DNA of 64,000 nt from Enterobacter cloacae. GTDB lineage: Bacteria; Pseudomonadota; Gammaproteobacteria; Enterobacterales; Enterobacteriaceae. How positions within the stretch are numbered: the first letter of the stretch is position 1; the number at the start of each line of letters is the position of its first letter. The notes beneath the pieces are model-generated. The model did no database searches, had not been told where the DNA came from, and saw only the letters and a list, made by a program, of their open reading frames with translations. Shown one piece after another: positions 16,775 through 26,310 of the stretch. The stretch is taken from NCBI GenBank assembly GCA_014169315.1, contig AP022133.1, forward strand, positions 1,612,001-1,676,000, given 5' to 3'. Made by a program: the position numbers and the translations under genes.

Positions 16775-18016
16775 ATGAGAAAAGCACTACTCGCTGTTGC
16801 CGTGGCAGGTACCCTTTCAATGACGTTCGGCGCGCAGGCGCAAGAGACGCCAGAGGGGTATCAACTGGAGCAAGTTTTAATTATGAGTCGCCACAACCTG
16901 CGTGCGCCGCTCGCCAATAACGGCAGCGTACTGGAACAATCCACGCCGGATAAGTGGCCGGAATGGGATGTGCCTGGCGGCCAGCTCACCACCAAAGGTG
17001 GCGTGCTTGAAGTCTATATGGGCCACTACATGCGTGAGTGGCTGGCCGCGCAGGGGATGGTATCGACGGGCGAGTGTCCTCCGGCCAACGCCGTTTATGC
17101 TTACGCCAACAGTCTGCAGCGGACCGTGGCGACCGCACAGTTCTTTATTACCGGCGCGTTCCCGGGGTGCGATATTCCTGTGCATCACCAGGAAAAAATG
17201 GGCACGATGGACCCGACGTTTAACCCGGTCATCACCGATAACACCCCTGCATTCCGTGAAAAAGCATTGAACGCGATGGCAACGGAACGGCAGAAAATGC
17301 AGCTCGATGAGAGCTACAGGTTGCTGGAGCAGATGACGCATTACGCTGACTCACCGTCCTGCAAGGAGAAAAAGGTCTGCTCGCTGACGGACGCCAAAGA
17401 CACCTTCAGTGCTGATTACGAAAAAGAGCCGGGTGTTTCCGGGCCGCTGAAGGTGGGGAACTCGCTGGTCGATGCGTTCACATTGCAGTACTACGAAGGT
17501 TTCCCGGCCGATCAGGTGGCGTGGGGCGAGATCAAAACCGATCAGCAATGGCGGGTGCTGTCGAAGCTGAAAAATGGCTATCAGGATTCGTTATTCACCT
17601 CGGGTGAGGTGGCGCGCAATGTGGCGAAACCACTGGTGAAATACATCGATAACGCCCTGGTGACTGAGCAGGGGAAAGCCGCCAGGATAACGCTGCTGGT
17701 GGGACACGATTCCAACATCGCCTCACTGCTGACGGCGCTCGATTTCAAACCTTATCAGCTGCATGACCAGTACGAACGCACCCCGATTGGCGGCAAAATT
17801 GTCTTCCAGCGCTGGCATGACAAGAACGCTAACCGGGAGTTGATGAAAATCGAGTATGTCTATCAAAGCGCAACGCAACTGCGTAACGCCGATGTTCTGT
17901 CGCTAAAGTCACCCGCGCAGCGTGTCACGCTGGAGCTTTCAGGGTGTCCGGTCGATGAGAACGGATTCTGCCCGGTAGAGAAATTTAATACGGTGTTGAA
18001 TAACGCGGCGAAATAA
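16775..18016 (+). CDS. agp: Glucose-1-phosphatase Agp (periplasmic histidine acid phosphatase)
   Basis: A 413-aa exported phosphatase, the same length as E. coli Agp. Residues 1-22 form a signal peptide ending AQA. The active-site [10 protein letters not shown] (RHxxRxP, His about 40) and the late [11 protein letters not shown] (HD motif, about residue 312) are both present. It releases glucose from glucose-1-phosphate and also acts on phytate-type substrates. ATG 16775 follows AGGAATTAGGG. Its natural promoter is broken: an IS ends 35 nt upstream, so expression now depends on a remnant -10 or on the IS end. Downstream is a GC-rich hairpin shared with yccJ. Confidence 0.93.
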   Translation: MRKALLAVAVAGTLSMTFGAQAQETPEGYQLEQVLIMSRHNLRAPLANNGSVLEQSTPDKWPEWDVPGGQLTTKGGVLEVYMGHYMREWLAAQGMVSTGECPPANAVYAYANSLQRTVATAQFFITGAFPGCDIPVHHQEKMGTMDPTFNPVITDNTPAFREKALNAMATERQKMQLDESYRLLEQMTHYADSPSCKEKKVCSLTDAKDTFSADYEKEPGVSGPLKVGNSLVDAFTLQYYEGFPADQVAWGEIKTDQQWRVLSKLKNGYQDSLFTSGEVARNVAKPLVKYIDNALVTEQGKAARITLLVGHDSNIASLLTALDFKPYQLHDQYERTPIGGKIVFQRWHDKNANRELMKIEYVYQSATQLRNADVLSLKSPAQRVTLELSGCPVDENGFCPVEKFNTVLNNAAK

Positions 18017-18022
18017 AAGAGA

Positions 18023-18043
18023 CCCCCCGCTGCGGCGGGGGGG
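18023..18043 (-). terminator. Bidirectional hairpin between agp and yccJ
   Basis: CCCCCCGC TGC GGCGGGGGG-type hairpin. On the minus strand it is followed by TCTCTTTTATTT, making a proper terminator for wrbA-yccJ; on the plus strand it lacks a T-run but may still end agp. Confidence 0.7.
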
Positions 18044-18049
18044 AAACGG

Positions 18050-18277
18050 TCAGACGTTTTTACGTTCGATGGTTTGCTCACCCCAGAAGAGCGAGTCTTT
18101 GTCCGTTTTTTCGAAGGCGCGCGTCAGGACTTCATCGCTGCCTTCTTCCCAAATCTGCTCTGCCAGCTTTTCGTCATATTTTGCGACTTCAAAGATAGCC
18201 TCGGCAATTTCCGGAGAGGTATTGCGTAAACTTGCCCATTCACCCACGCGGTGAGCTTTGGATTCTTGAGTTGGCAT
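18050..18277 (-). CDS. yccJ: YccJ family protein
   Basis: A 75-aa acidic protein, the same size as E. coli YccJ, with [20 protein letters not shown] and [15 protein letters not shown]. Function is unknown. As in E. coli it follows wrbA (19-nt gap) and is probably co-transcribed with it as part of the RpoS-dependent stationary-phase operon. An AGGAGGACAAGC site precedes the ATG. No membrane segment or signal peptide is seen. Confidence 0.9.
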   Translation of the reverse strand: MPTQESKAHRVGEWASLRNTSPEIAEAIFEVAKYDEKLAEQIWEEGSDEVLTRAFEKTDKDSLFWGEQTIERKNV

Positions 18278-18295
18278 GCTTGTCCTCCTGTTGGG

Positions 18296-19284
<989 letters not shown>

Positions 19285-19455
19285 ATGGCAAACCATCGTG
19301 GTGGTTCAGGCAATTTTGCTGAAGACCGTGAGAGAGCATCAGAAGCAGGTCGTAAAGGTGGCCAGCACAGTGGGGGTAACTTCAAAAATGACCCTCAGCG
19401 CGCATCTGAAGCGGGCAAAAAAGGGGGAAAAAACAGCCACGGCAGCAACAAGTAA
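19285..19455 (+). CDS. ymdF: YmdF, KGG-repeat stress-induced protein
   Basis: A 56-aa, very hydrophilic, Gly- and Lys-rich protein with two copies of the KGG motif repeat (ERASEAGRKGGQ and QRASEAGKKGGK), the mark of the GsiB/YciG/YmdF stress-protein family. Such proteins are disordered and RpoS-induced, and may protect against desiccation or aid motility. GGAGG lies 9 nt before the ATG. A strong terminator follows. In E. coli ymdF lies between wrbA and the rut operon; here the rut genes are absent after it. Confidence 0.9.
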   Translation: MANHRGGSGNFAEDRERASEAGRKGGQHSGGNFKNDPQRASEAGKKGGKNSHGSNK

Positions 19456-19474
19456 TATGCCGGATTGATACCCT

Positions 19475-19501
19475 GCCGCCGGGAGCCCCGGCGGTTTTTT
19501 T
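19475..19501 (+). terminator. Terminator after ymdF
   Basis: GCCGCCGGGAGCCCCGGCGG hairpin followed by a run of seven T. Confidence 0.9.
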
Positions 19502-19571
19502 ATTTCTGCAACATTGAACTGTAACCAAAGGCATCGCACACTACAGAATTGATTCTTATTTCTGGTGTCGC

Positions 19572-20477
19572 ATGTCCGTTTCACGTTTCAAATTCTCCGT
19601 CAAACCTCAGGAAGCGATCCTCATCCTGATCACCATGTTTTGGGGTGGGACATTTCTTGCCGTTCAGTACGCCGTCACGTTGAGCGATCCGTTCTTCTTT
19701 GTGGGTCTGCGTTTTGCGACGGCGGCGGTTGCGGTTGCGCTCATTTCGCTCAAAACCCTGCGCGGGCTGACCCTCAAAGAGCTGAAAGCCGGGGTGGCGA
19801 TAGGCGTGGCGATTGCGATGGGGTACAGCCTGCAAACGTGGGGGTTACAGTCGATCTCCAGCAGTAAATCAGCCTTTATCACCGCCATGTATGTGCCGCT
19901 GGTGCCGTTATTACAGTGGCTGTGCCTGGGCAGAATGCCGGGGCTGATGTCCTGCATTGGCATTGTGCTGGCATTTATTGGCCTGATTTTGCTTGCCGGA
20001 CCGGAAAACAACCTTCTGGCACTGGGGCCGGGCGAGATGATTACCCTGGTCGGCGCGGTGGCGATTGCGGCGGAAATTATTCTGATTAGCGCCTGGGCCG
20101 GGAAGGTGGACGTGAAGCGGGTGACGGTTGTGCAGCTGGCGACGGCGTCGCTGGTGGCGTTTGCCGCCATGGTGCCAGCGGGGGAATCTGTGCCACCGAT
20201 GTCCACCGGGCTTGTCGTGGTTGCTCTGGGGTTGGGGATCTTTAGCGCCATTATTCAGGTCACCATGAACTGGGCACAGCGTAGCGTGTCGCCAACGCGG
20301 GCAACGGTTATCTATACCGGTGAGCCGGTCTGGGCGGGGGTTTTCGGGCGTATTGCCGGGGAGCGTCTGCCGCTGCTGGCACTCGTTGGTGCGGCGTTTA
20401 TTGTCGCCGGGGTGCTGGTGAGTGAGTTAAAGCTCAAAAAGCGGCGCAACGAAGTTCAGGATCTGACGGTTGAATGA
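19572..20477 (+). CDS. DMT-superfamily (EamA) transporter
   Basis: A 301-aa inner-membrane protein with about ten hydrophobic segments in two EamA repeats (about 12-140 and 150-285). It carries the FWGGTFLAVQYAV pattern early in repeat 1 and VIYTGEPVWAGVFG late in repeat 2, typical of drug/metabolite exporters such as RhaT/YdcZ/YcxC relatives. The substrate cannot be told. No operon partner: a terminator lies upstream and a toxin-antitoxin locus starts 73 nt downstream. Confidence 0.85.
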   Translation: MSVSRFKFSVKPQEAILILITMFWGGTFLAVQYAVTLSDPFFFVGLRFATAAVAVALISLKTLRGLTLKELKAGVAIGVAIAMGYSLQTWGLQSISSSKSAFITAMYVPLVPLLQWLCLGRMPGLMSCIGIVLAFIGLILLAGPENNLLALGPGEMITLVGAVAIAAEIILISAWAGKVDVKRVTVVQLATASLVAFAAMVPAGESVPPMSTGLVVVALGLGIFSAIIQVTMNWAQRSVSPTRATVIYTGEPVWAGVFGRIAGERLPLLALVGAAFIVAGVLVSELKLKKRRNEVQDLTVE

Positions 20478-20512
20478 GGTTTTTGTTGAAAAAACTCGCA
20501 ACGCATTCTACG

Positions 20513-20539
20513 ATATGTACGGATTAATGCCGTACATAT
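20513..20539. promoter_or_regulatory. Palindromic operator of the tacAT-like module
   Basis: ATATGTACGG and CCGTACATAT form a perfect 10-bp inverted repeat with a 7-bp centre, ending 11 nt before the antitoxin start codon. Autoregulation by the ribbon-helix-helix antitoxin, alone or with toxin, is usual for this family. Confidence 0.65.
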
Positions 20540-20550
20540 TGGACTAGATC

Positions 20551-20820
20551 ATGCCAGCATTGAAAAAACAGCGTATCGACCTTCGCTTAACTGATGAAGA
20601 CAAAACGATGATCGAAGAAGCGGCGGCGATGACGAATCAAACGATCACCCAGTTTATGGTGAACAGCGCTTCGGAACGTGCTGCAGAAGTGATAGAACAG
20701 CATCGACGTCTGGTGTTAAACGAAGCATCATGGAATGCAGTGATGGATGCCATAAACAATCCGCCAGAGCCGAATGAGAGACTAAAACGAGCGGCAAAGC
20801 GTCTTCAAAACATGGAGTGA
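20551..20820 (+). CDS. tacA: TacA-like DUF1778 antitoxin
   Basis: An 89-aa DUF1778 protein. Its N-terminal ribbon-helix-helix (KKQRIDLRLTDEDKTMIEEAA) binds DNA and the C-terminal tail (about 55-89) should wrap the GNAT toxin. It precedes the toxin by 3 nt, the normal order for TacAT pairs. A palindrome just upstream is the likely autoregulatory site. The exact name is by family, not by strain. Confidence 0.85.
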   Translation: MPALKKQRIDLRLTDEDKTMIEEAAAMTNQTITQFMVNSASERAAEVIEQHRRLVLNEASWNAVMDAINNPPEPNERLKRAAKRLQNME

Positions 20821-20823
20821 AGC

Positions 20824-21348
20824 GTGGCCAATCTCACGATCGACATGTTTTCAGAGGGAACCGATTACACTTTCGAGGATTTCGATTGTGGTGAGCCCTC
20901 ACTCAATTCCTTCCTCACAGAGCATCTGGTGCGTCAGCACAATGGGCGTATTTTAAGAGGCTATCTACTCAAAGATCGTGACCATCCTCGTGTGCTGGGG
21001 TACTACACGTTGTCCGGAAGTTGTTTTGAGAAAGCATTGTTACCCTCTAAAACCCAGCAGCGCAGAATTCCTTATACAAACGTCCCAGGTGTGACTTTAG
21101 GCCGTTTAGCGGTACATAAAGAATTGCAGGGGAATGAGTGGGGGACAACACTCGTCACGCACGCTATGCGGGTTGTCTACCTGGCATCGCAGGCTGTGGG
21201 CGTGCATGGGATTTTTGTTGATGCACTTAATGAGCAGGCAAAAAGATTTTATCTGAAGCAAGGTTTTATCCCGTTATCCGGTGAAAACAGCAATTCGCTT
21301 TTTTATCCCACGAAATCAATCGAACGATTGTTTGAAGCAGACGAGTAA
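20824..21348 (+). CDS. tacT: TacT-like GNAT acetyltransferase toxin
   Basis: A 174-aa GNAT toxin of the kind that acetylates the amino group of charged aminoacyl-tRNAs and stops translation. The N-terminus matches the family (DYTFEDFDCGEPSLNSFL), the acetyl-CoA loop region is VTLGRLAVHKELQGNEWG with GTTLVTHAMR, and the late YLKQGFIPL is typical. The start codon is GTG at 20824, 3 nt after the antitoxin stop, suggesting coupled translation. A terminator immediately follows, so it is a two-gene unit. Confidence 0.87.
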   Translation: MANLTIDMFSEGTDYTFEDFDCGEPSLNSFLTEHLVRQHNGRILRGYLLKDRDHPRVLGYYTLSGSCFEKALLPSKTQQRRIPYTNVPGVTLGRLAVHKELQGNEWGTTLVTHAMRVVYLASQAVGVHGIFVDALNEQAKRFYLKQGFIPLSGENSNSLFYPTKSIERLFEADE

Positions 21349-21370
21349 AGCCCTCCCGGAGAAGGGCTTT
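21347..21370 (+). terminator. Terminator after the tacAT-like module
   Basis: AAAGCCCTTCTCC-type hairpin (AAAGCCCT ... AGGGCTTT) overlapping the toxin stop codon. Confidence 0.75.
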
Positions 21371-21432
21371 AGCGTTATCACGGATCCTGATGCACCACCT
21401 CGCCCTGCGGTGTCGGGATCGCAGGTGAGCGT

Positions 21433-21897
21433 TTATTGTGGTTTTACAACCCCGTTCATGCGTTTGGGCTCCGGCAAATCACCCGTATCATTCAGTGCCC
21501 CCGGGAACGTCGACAGCCACGCTTTCACCTTCTGCTTATTGGTATACACTGCGCTTAACCCTTCTAAACATCCCCATAGCTCGCGGGAATTCTGCGGGGT
21601 GATCACAATGCAATCCGGCATCACGCGGATTTTTACCGCCCGGCCATACGTAAACCCGGCGCGGGAAAGCCAGTCACCGGACAGCGGCAGATAGTTGCGC
21701 TCCATTCGCGTATACAGCTCACCGCATGATGAACCCGACTCATCCCTCGCGTGAACACGCCCGGAATGGGTAGGCTCCCCATGCAACGTCCGTGGGTTCT
21801 TTTTGCATACCTGATCGCGAATTTCTTCACTATTTTCAGATACTGCATTTTTCGTTTGGGCAACAGCCCGCTCTGGCATAAAATTCTTCGCAGCCAT
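21433..21897 (-). CDS. SymE-like type I toxin
   Basis: A 154-aa protein with a SymE-type core, LPLSGDWLSRAGFTYGRAVK followed by IRVMPDCIVITPQ (about residues 76-110). That core folds like an AbrB/SpoVT swapped-hairpin domain. E. coli SymE is an SOS-induced toxin kept off by the antisense RNA SymR; proposed roles are mRNA cleavage or nucleoid condensation. This protein is longer than E. coli SymE (113 aa), with a hydrophilic N-terminal extension and a Pro/Gly-rich tail. ATG 21897 has GGAG 9 nt upstream. The leader carries a strong inverted repeat that may belong to a SymR-like RNA. I see no LexA box. Confidence 0.75.
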   Translation of the reverse strand: MAAKNFMPERAVAQTKNAVSENSEEIRDQVCKKNPRTLHGEPTHSGRVHARDESGSSCGELYTRMERNYLPLSGDWLSRAGFTYGRAVKIRVMPDCIVITPQNSRELWGCLEGLSAVYTNKQKVKAWLSTFPGALNDTGDLPEPKRMNGVVKPQ

Positions 21898-21961
21898 ATT
21901 CAACTCCGGTTTAGTTGTTTGTGGTTAGCGGTATAAAGGTGTTCCACCATCTTTATACCGC
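21885..21961 (+). ncRNA. Possible SymR-like antisense RNA over the symE start
   Basis: On the strand opposite symE, the sequence over its start and leader ends in a hairpin, GCGGTATAAAG (21928-21938) paired with CTTTATACCGC (21951-21961). The GTGGTTAGCGG stretch before it resembles part of the E. coli SymR sequence as I remember it. Placement and polarity fit an antisense regulator, but no promoter was confidently found and the 5' end is a guess. Confidence 0.35.
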
Positions 21962-22216
21962 GATCTCGTTTATCTACTTTCCTGTATAAAACTCACTGCT
22001 TGTGTTGTCGGTTTCAGTACACCGATTATACCCCCTATGGATAAATACACAGGGGTAAATGGTGGTGAAAATAGTGAAAATGCGAGGCGGCTCGAGGAAA
22101 GGTGTGGGGCGGGAGTGGGGGGGTTAATGATGGTTTTCATTGGTAAAAAAGAGCTATGCCTGCTGGTAATGTAAGTGCCTGACTAGAGTGGTTGTTGAGG
22201 GCTGGTTTGAGGTGTA

Positions 22217-22242
22217 GGTCCGCGGTGAGCGAGGAGCGGAGG
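22217..22242 (+). repeat. Family-A hairpin repeat, copy A1
   Basis: GGTCCGCGGTGAGCGAGG followed by AGCGGAGG: a short stem around a GAGCGAG loop, one of six related elements in the accessory regions. Confidence 0.7.
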
Positions 22243-22303
22243 TTTATATGCATTACGTTGCTCTAATCAACTAGGAGCTAGTAACGTGACCTTGAGTAAA
22301 TAA

Positions 22304-22319
22304 GCCCGCATCTGCGGGC
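22304..22319 (-). terminator. Terminator of the DUF262 gene
   Basis: GCCCGCAGATGCGGGC hairpin followed on the minus strand by TTATTTA, about 40 nt past the original stop codon of the DUF262 gene. Confidence 0.6.
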
Positions 22320-22473
22320 GTTGTGTACGCTCTACTATGTATGGTGCAAAGTAACCCGCCTATCTGAAACGCTCAAATAGTGCAACCATTCCTTCAGGAG
22401 AGATATCTTTGACTTGGGCTCCTTGCCGCTCAACCCACTTACCAGCTAAATGTGAAGGGGTATCCTGACCTAA

Positions 22474-23670
22474 GGAAGGTGCGAATAAGTCCGAGATGTG
22501 AGATCATCGTGTTGTAACCTGAACCCAGAATGAGTAACCGGATGAGCCAGCAACTGACTTTTGCCGACAGTGAGTTTTCCAGTAAACGCCGCCAGACCCG
22601 CAAAGAAGTTTTCCTTGGCAGAATGGATGACTTGCTTCCCTGGGACAAATTACTTGGCGTTATCGAGCCTGTGTATCCCAAGGCCGGTAATGGTCGCAGG
22701 CCCTATCCGCTGGAAACCATGCTGCGTATTCACTGCATGCAGCAATGGTACAACCTGAGCGATGAGGCCATGGAAGATGCCCTCTATGAAATCGCCTCCA
22801 TGCGCCAATTTGCTCGCCTGTCACTGGATAAAGCCATTCCAGACCGCACTACCATCATGAATTTCCGGCATTTGCTGGAGCAGCATGAACTGGCCCGCAA
22901 AATCTTCAGTACCGTTAATCACTGGCTAGCAGAGTGTGGCGTTCTAATGACCCAGGGCACCTTGGTGGATGCCACCATCATTCAAGCCCCCAGCTCTACC
23001 AAAAACAAACACAACAGCCGTGATGAAGACATGCACCAGACCAAGAAAGGTAACCAGTGGTACTTCGGCATGAAAGCGCACATTGGCGTGGACGCCAAAA
23101 GTGGCCTGACCCACAGTCTGGTGACCACGGCGGCTAACGAGCACGACCTCAATCAGGTTGGCAAGTTACTGCATGGCGATGAAGAATTTATCTCAGCCGA
23201 TGCTGGTTATCAGGGGGCCGAAAAGCGCGATGAGCTCAGCGATGTCAGCGCAGACTGGCTTATCGCCAAGCGTCCCGGCAAAGTGAATGCATTGAAGCAA
23301 CACCCGCGCAAGAACAAGCTGGCCATCCGTTACGAATACCTGAAAGCGAGTATCCGAGCGAAGGTTGAGCATCCATTTCGGATAGTAAAATGTCAGTTTG
23401 GTTTCGTCAAAGCCAGGTACAAGGGGCTGGCTAAAAATGACAGTCAACTGGCGATGTTATTCACCCTGGCGAACCTGGTTCGAGTTGACCAATTGATACG
23501 GGCACAGGCGAGATCTACCTGAAATGAGGAAATTGGCCTGAAACAGGGCCAAAATCAGCCACGAAGAGACGATTTTGGGCTGAAAATTGGAAAATTGAGC
23601 CACAGGACGTCGATAAAGGACGGTTTGGGGCGTCATATCGGGAGCTGCGGACCACTTAATCGCAGCTTCC
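22474..23670 (+). mobile_element. ISKpn26-like IS5-family insertion sequence, copy 2
   Basis: A 1197-bp element identical in its coding content to copy 1 but in the opposite orientation. Ends are GGAAGGTGCGAATAAGT and the inverse of GGAAGCTGCGATTAAGT. The CTAA target duplication is at 22470-22473 and 23671-23674. It interrupts the 3' end of the DUF262 gene. Confidence 0.94.
22542..23522 (+). CDS. IS5-family transposase (ISKpn26-like)
   Basis: A 326-aa DDE transposase whose translation is identical to that of copy 1, so the two elements are recent arrivals by transposition from one source or from each other. The coding frame is intact. It reads away from the 3' part of the split DUF262 gene. 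Confidence 0.93.
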   Translation: MSQQLTFADSEFSSKRRQTRKEVFLGRMDDLLPWDKLLGVIEPVYPKAGNGRRPYPLETMLRIHCMQQWYNLSDEAMEDALYEIASMRQFARLSLDKAIPDRTTIMNFRHLLEQHELARKIFSTVNHWLAECGVLMTQGTLVDATIIQAPSSTKNKHNSRDEDMHQTKKGNQWYFGMKAHIGVDAKSGLTHSLVTTAANEHDLNQVGKLLHGDEEFISADAGYQGAEKRDELSDVSADWLIAKRPGKVNALKQHPRKNKLAIRYEYLKASIRAKVEHPFRIVKCQFGFVKARYKGLAKNDSQLAMLFTLANLVRVDQLIRAQARST

Positions 23671-25700
23671 CTAAGATTTCGAAGACGAAGACCGTCTTAT
23701 CGAAATATCGAACGCATTTAAGATGAGTGTTTATGTAGGACTTAAGCGGCTCTGAAAGTGCTGAGCGTCCTAGCCGATCAGAGATGTCTTGGAACATCTG
23801 GTCAGGGTTCTTTCCGGCGTGGTTCGCTTCGTGATCAACACCAGTTATATGGAAGCCGTTATAAGATAAAGCCTTGCTTCCAAAAATCTCCTGAACTCTT
23901 GTTGCAGTATTCGCATTTTCTGCGACCCCTACAAGAACATAGCCCTTGTGTCCTCTGCCGATATTAGCGATGGCAGCGCAGGTCTCCAAAATTTTGTCGA
24001 AGGAGCGTTCATCAAAGGAGGGGGATGGGTCTAAAGTATAGAAACCTTGTTTAAAATCGTAGGCTGCTTGCTCCGTTGTTGAGTTAGTGAGTAAATTTTG
24101 GAGCTTCGTAATCCAATGAACTTTTGCAGGGTCTGGATTTTGGTCGTTTTCAAAAAAGCCCTGAATCCAACCAATTATTGAATCAACCATTCTACTCCGG
24201 TTGTCAGCACCCCACCTCCCTCCATCTTGAACCTGAATATTCCTACCGCAATCTTTCAGCCGCCCGATGAGACCCGCACTATCTGACACCACCATGCCCC
24301 TTTTAATTATCAGGTCATGCAGGGCGAGAAAGACTACTTGGAAGTAACGGGGAACCGGATTACCGCCATTTCCGTTAGGAAAAATCAATCCAGAGAATGT
24401 CGTTTGAGCTTGGCTAAGAAGTAGAATTATCGCATCGTGCACTCTTTGATAGTCAAGATCAACTAGCTCTCCACTTCTCTTTTTAATAGCTTGATCAATC
24501 GCCTCGAATCTTGATTTGCTAGCTAAAGCTTCCGGAGATATTGCGCCATAATAGTCATCAAGAAGCTCTGTGCGCGAGGCCACTGGTTTCTCAGAGACCA
24601 TATAAGCAACGATATCCGCCACTATCTCTTCATCTCTGCTCTGTCTAAGCTGCTCCTTCGTCAAGATTCCATTAACAATCCAGAAGACGCTATCGGCACT
24701 GATACCGTAGTCTAACTCCTTGTTCGTGATGCTAATTTTTTTCATCTCGCTTAAGAGCAAGAGATCCGCGTTAGATGTGTCACCGCGAACTCTTGCGGAG
24801 ACCTTACGAACACATTCCGCGAACACATTTGTAGCACCTGCCGCCCGCAACTCCTGTCGTGAGAGCTGACGCCCTCCCGAGTTAATTCGCCGAAATACTT
24901 CCTCAACTGAGTCTCTCTCGGCTGCTTCATAAATTGAAAGCGGGACAGGATATGATGCAATTGCAAGACACTGGCTTCGATCAAGGAGTGGTGTTTTCTG
25001 AGCAATGACTCCGCGATCAAGTAGGTCTTTCGTCGTCGCAAATGTGTTTAAATCAAAGTAGAATCCATTAAACGAAAAATCGTTCGTGATATAAGACATG
25101 ATGGCATTCATACGCTGCATCCCATCAATAATCTCGAGAGTGCCGTCTTTTCTCCCAAGAGGTTCTGCTAACAAAATGATAGGTATTGGAAATCCTTTGA
25201 TTATTGAGTCAATAAAATTTTGTTTTTCCTCAATAGTCCAAATCAATTTACGTTGATATTGCCGATTCACAACATATTTTTTATCCTGATAGTTGATAAA
25301 CACTCGCTCAACTTGTTCGCCACGAACTATTAATTCTTGTTGTAACGTTGCCATTATGTTGCTGTCCTGAGCCAATTATAGAAATATAATGATTAGGCAA
25401 AACCTGCCCTACACCACACTTACTATCATAAAAAGTTATAAGAATAAATATTCTTCTGCAGCATCGTTCTGCATGTTCAAAATACCTCCCAAAAATATAT
25501 AGCAAATAGTTTAATCACTTGTAACAAAGAATAAACTATGATAAATCAATTTCTTATGCTGATGCTTCTTCAGCGGTGAATAGAACCTGTTGTTCATTAA
25601 AATCTCTTGATTTTACAATTTTTTTTGTGCGGGCTGGAAATGGTTTTGAACCGTAGATACATGATCTAATTGGAATTAAGTTTCGGAATATGTTTATAGC

Positions 25701-25730
25701 TCTGTCCGCTCCTGGCACGGAACGGACAGA
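25701..25730 (+). repeat. Family-B hairpin repeat, copy B1
   Basis: TCTGTCCGCTCC TGGCAC GGAACGGACAGA: near-perfect stem with a TGGCAC loop. The best-preserved copy of the B family; a family-A copy follows 14 bp later. Confidence 0.75.
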
Positions 25731-25744
25731 AAGCAAGGTTATAA

Positions 25745-25770
25745 GGTCCGCTGCGAGCGAACCGCGGAAG
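25745..25770 (+). repeat. Family-A hairpin repeat, copy A2
   Basis: GGTCCGCTGCGAGCGAACC then GCGGAAG; same pattern and orientation as the other family-A copies. Confidence 0.7.
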
Positions 25771-25860
25771 TACAAAATTGTTCTGGCCGCCGAGGGCACA
25801 TTTCAAACATAACTGTGTGTTACTCAACGGGGGGCAGGTCAGTGGATCCCTACAGACAGC

Positions 25861-25892
25861 AAAAAAGCCGTAAGCAGTTATCTGCTTACGGC
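25861..25892 (-). terminator. Terminator after yebG
   Basis: On the minus strand, GCCGTAAGCAG ATAA CTGCTTACGGC followed by TTTTTT, 30 nt beyond the yebG stop. Confidence 0.88.
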
Positions 25893-25921
25893 ACCAGGAT
25901 CGGTGATGATTTTTCTGACAA

Positions 25922-26239
25922 TCAGGCCGCTTTCACTGGTCTGATTTTTTTCGTGTCAGCCGCATCGGATTCTGTATTATCCGTTGCAGCTGGGGCATGG
26001 AGATCGGGAAGCTTGCTGGTTCGCAGAATATGCTGCACGGTCTCTTTCTGTTCGGCGAGATACAGACCAAGATTTTCAGCCTGCGTTTCATCCATCTGCA
26101 TTCCGCTTTGCAACAGCCAGTCGGTGAACGCGTCTGCCATATCGAGCAGTTTGTCGTAAGCGTCAGCCTCTTTCTTACTGGCAAATGTCATTTTCTCTTC
26201 ACCTTTTCTTACAACAACAAATTTTGTTTCAACAGCCAT
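25922..26239 (-). CDS. yebG: YebG family DNA-damage-inducible protein
   Basis: A 105-aa protein with the YebG pattern MAVETKFVVVRKGEEKM at the start, followed by FASKKEADAYDKLLDMAD and an acidic, Ala/Asp-rich tail. E. coli YebG is SOS-induced and of unknown biochemical function. ATG 26239 gives the E. coli-like N-terminus; a GTG nine bases upstream is in frame but less likely. A near-perfect LexA box sits 16 nt upstream. In E. coli yebG lies beside purT, so this position inside an accessory stretch is unusual and it may be a second copy. Confidence 0.88.
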   Translation of the reverse strand: MAVETKFVVVRKGEEKMTFASKKEADAYDKLLDMADAFTDWLLQSGMQMDETQAENLGLYLAEQKETVQHILRTSKLPDLHAPAATDNTESDAADTKKIRPVKAA

Positions 26240-26254
26240 TATGCGCACCCCATA

Positions 26255-26270
26255 CTGTGGTTATATACAG
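26255..26270. promoter_or_regulatory. LexA (SOS) box upstream of yebG
   Basis: CTGTGGTTATATACAG fits the CTGT-N8-ACAG LexA consensus exactly at the eight key bases and lies 16 nt before the yebG start codon, overlapping the expected promoter. Confidence 0.85.
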
Positions 26271-26310
26271 TATAGCGGTTCCGGGTTTATGTTGCAGCTA
26301 AAAAGTGCAT

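Larger units (their letters stand above)
21962..22359. other. Gene-free region between symE and the DUF262 gene
   Basis: About 400 bp with no supported gene. It contains one family-A hairpin repeat (22217-22242) and the terminator of the DUF262 gene (22304-22319). The rest is low-complexity G- and T-rich sequence. Confidence 0.6.
22360..25354 (-). pseudogene. DUF262/AlbA-type (possible anti-phage) gene split by an IS near its 3' end
   Basis: Removing the IS and one CTAA copy restores a continuous 597-aa frame from ATG 25354 to a stop at 22360-22362. The N-terminal half is a DUF262 (ParB/GmrS-like) domain with NRQYQRKLIWT near residue 32 and the nucleotide-handling IIDGMQRMNAI motif near 75. 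The C-terminal part (about 470-580) has a divergent AlbA/Schlafen-like region, CAAIANIGRGHKGYVLVGV. DUF262 proteins are common in anti-phage nucleases such as GmrSD and SspE. With the IS the frame reads about 12 residues into the element and stops at 23633, losing the last 35 native residues; some function could remain. Codon use and GC content are unlike the backbone genes. Confidence 0.8.
25355..25921. other. Gene-poor region upstream of the DUF262 gene
   Basis: About 570 AT-rich bases with no confident gene. It holds a family-B hairpin (25701-25730), a family-A hairpin (25745-25770) and the yebG terminator (25861-25892). A minus-strand frame around 25557-25690 ends SRDFNEQQVLFTAEEASA and could be the tail of a lost gene, but cannot be named. 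Confidence 0.5.

Noticed and set aside
25557..25799. An 81-codon minus-strand frame
   Set aside because: Its first half is the translated sequence of two hairpin repeats; only the last 40 codons look protein-like and no family can be named.
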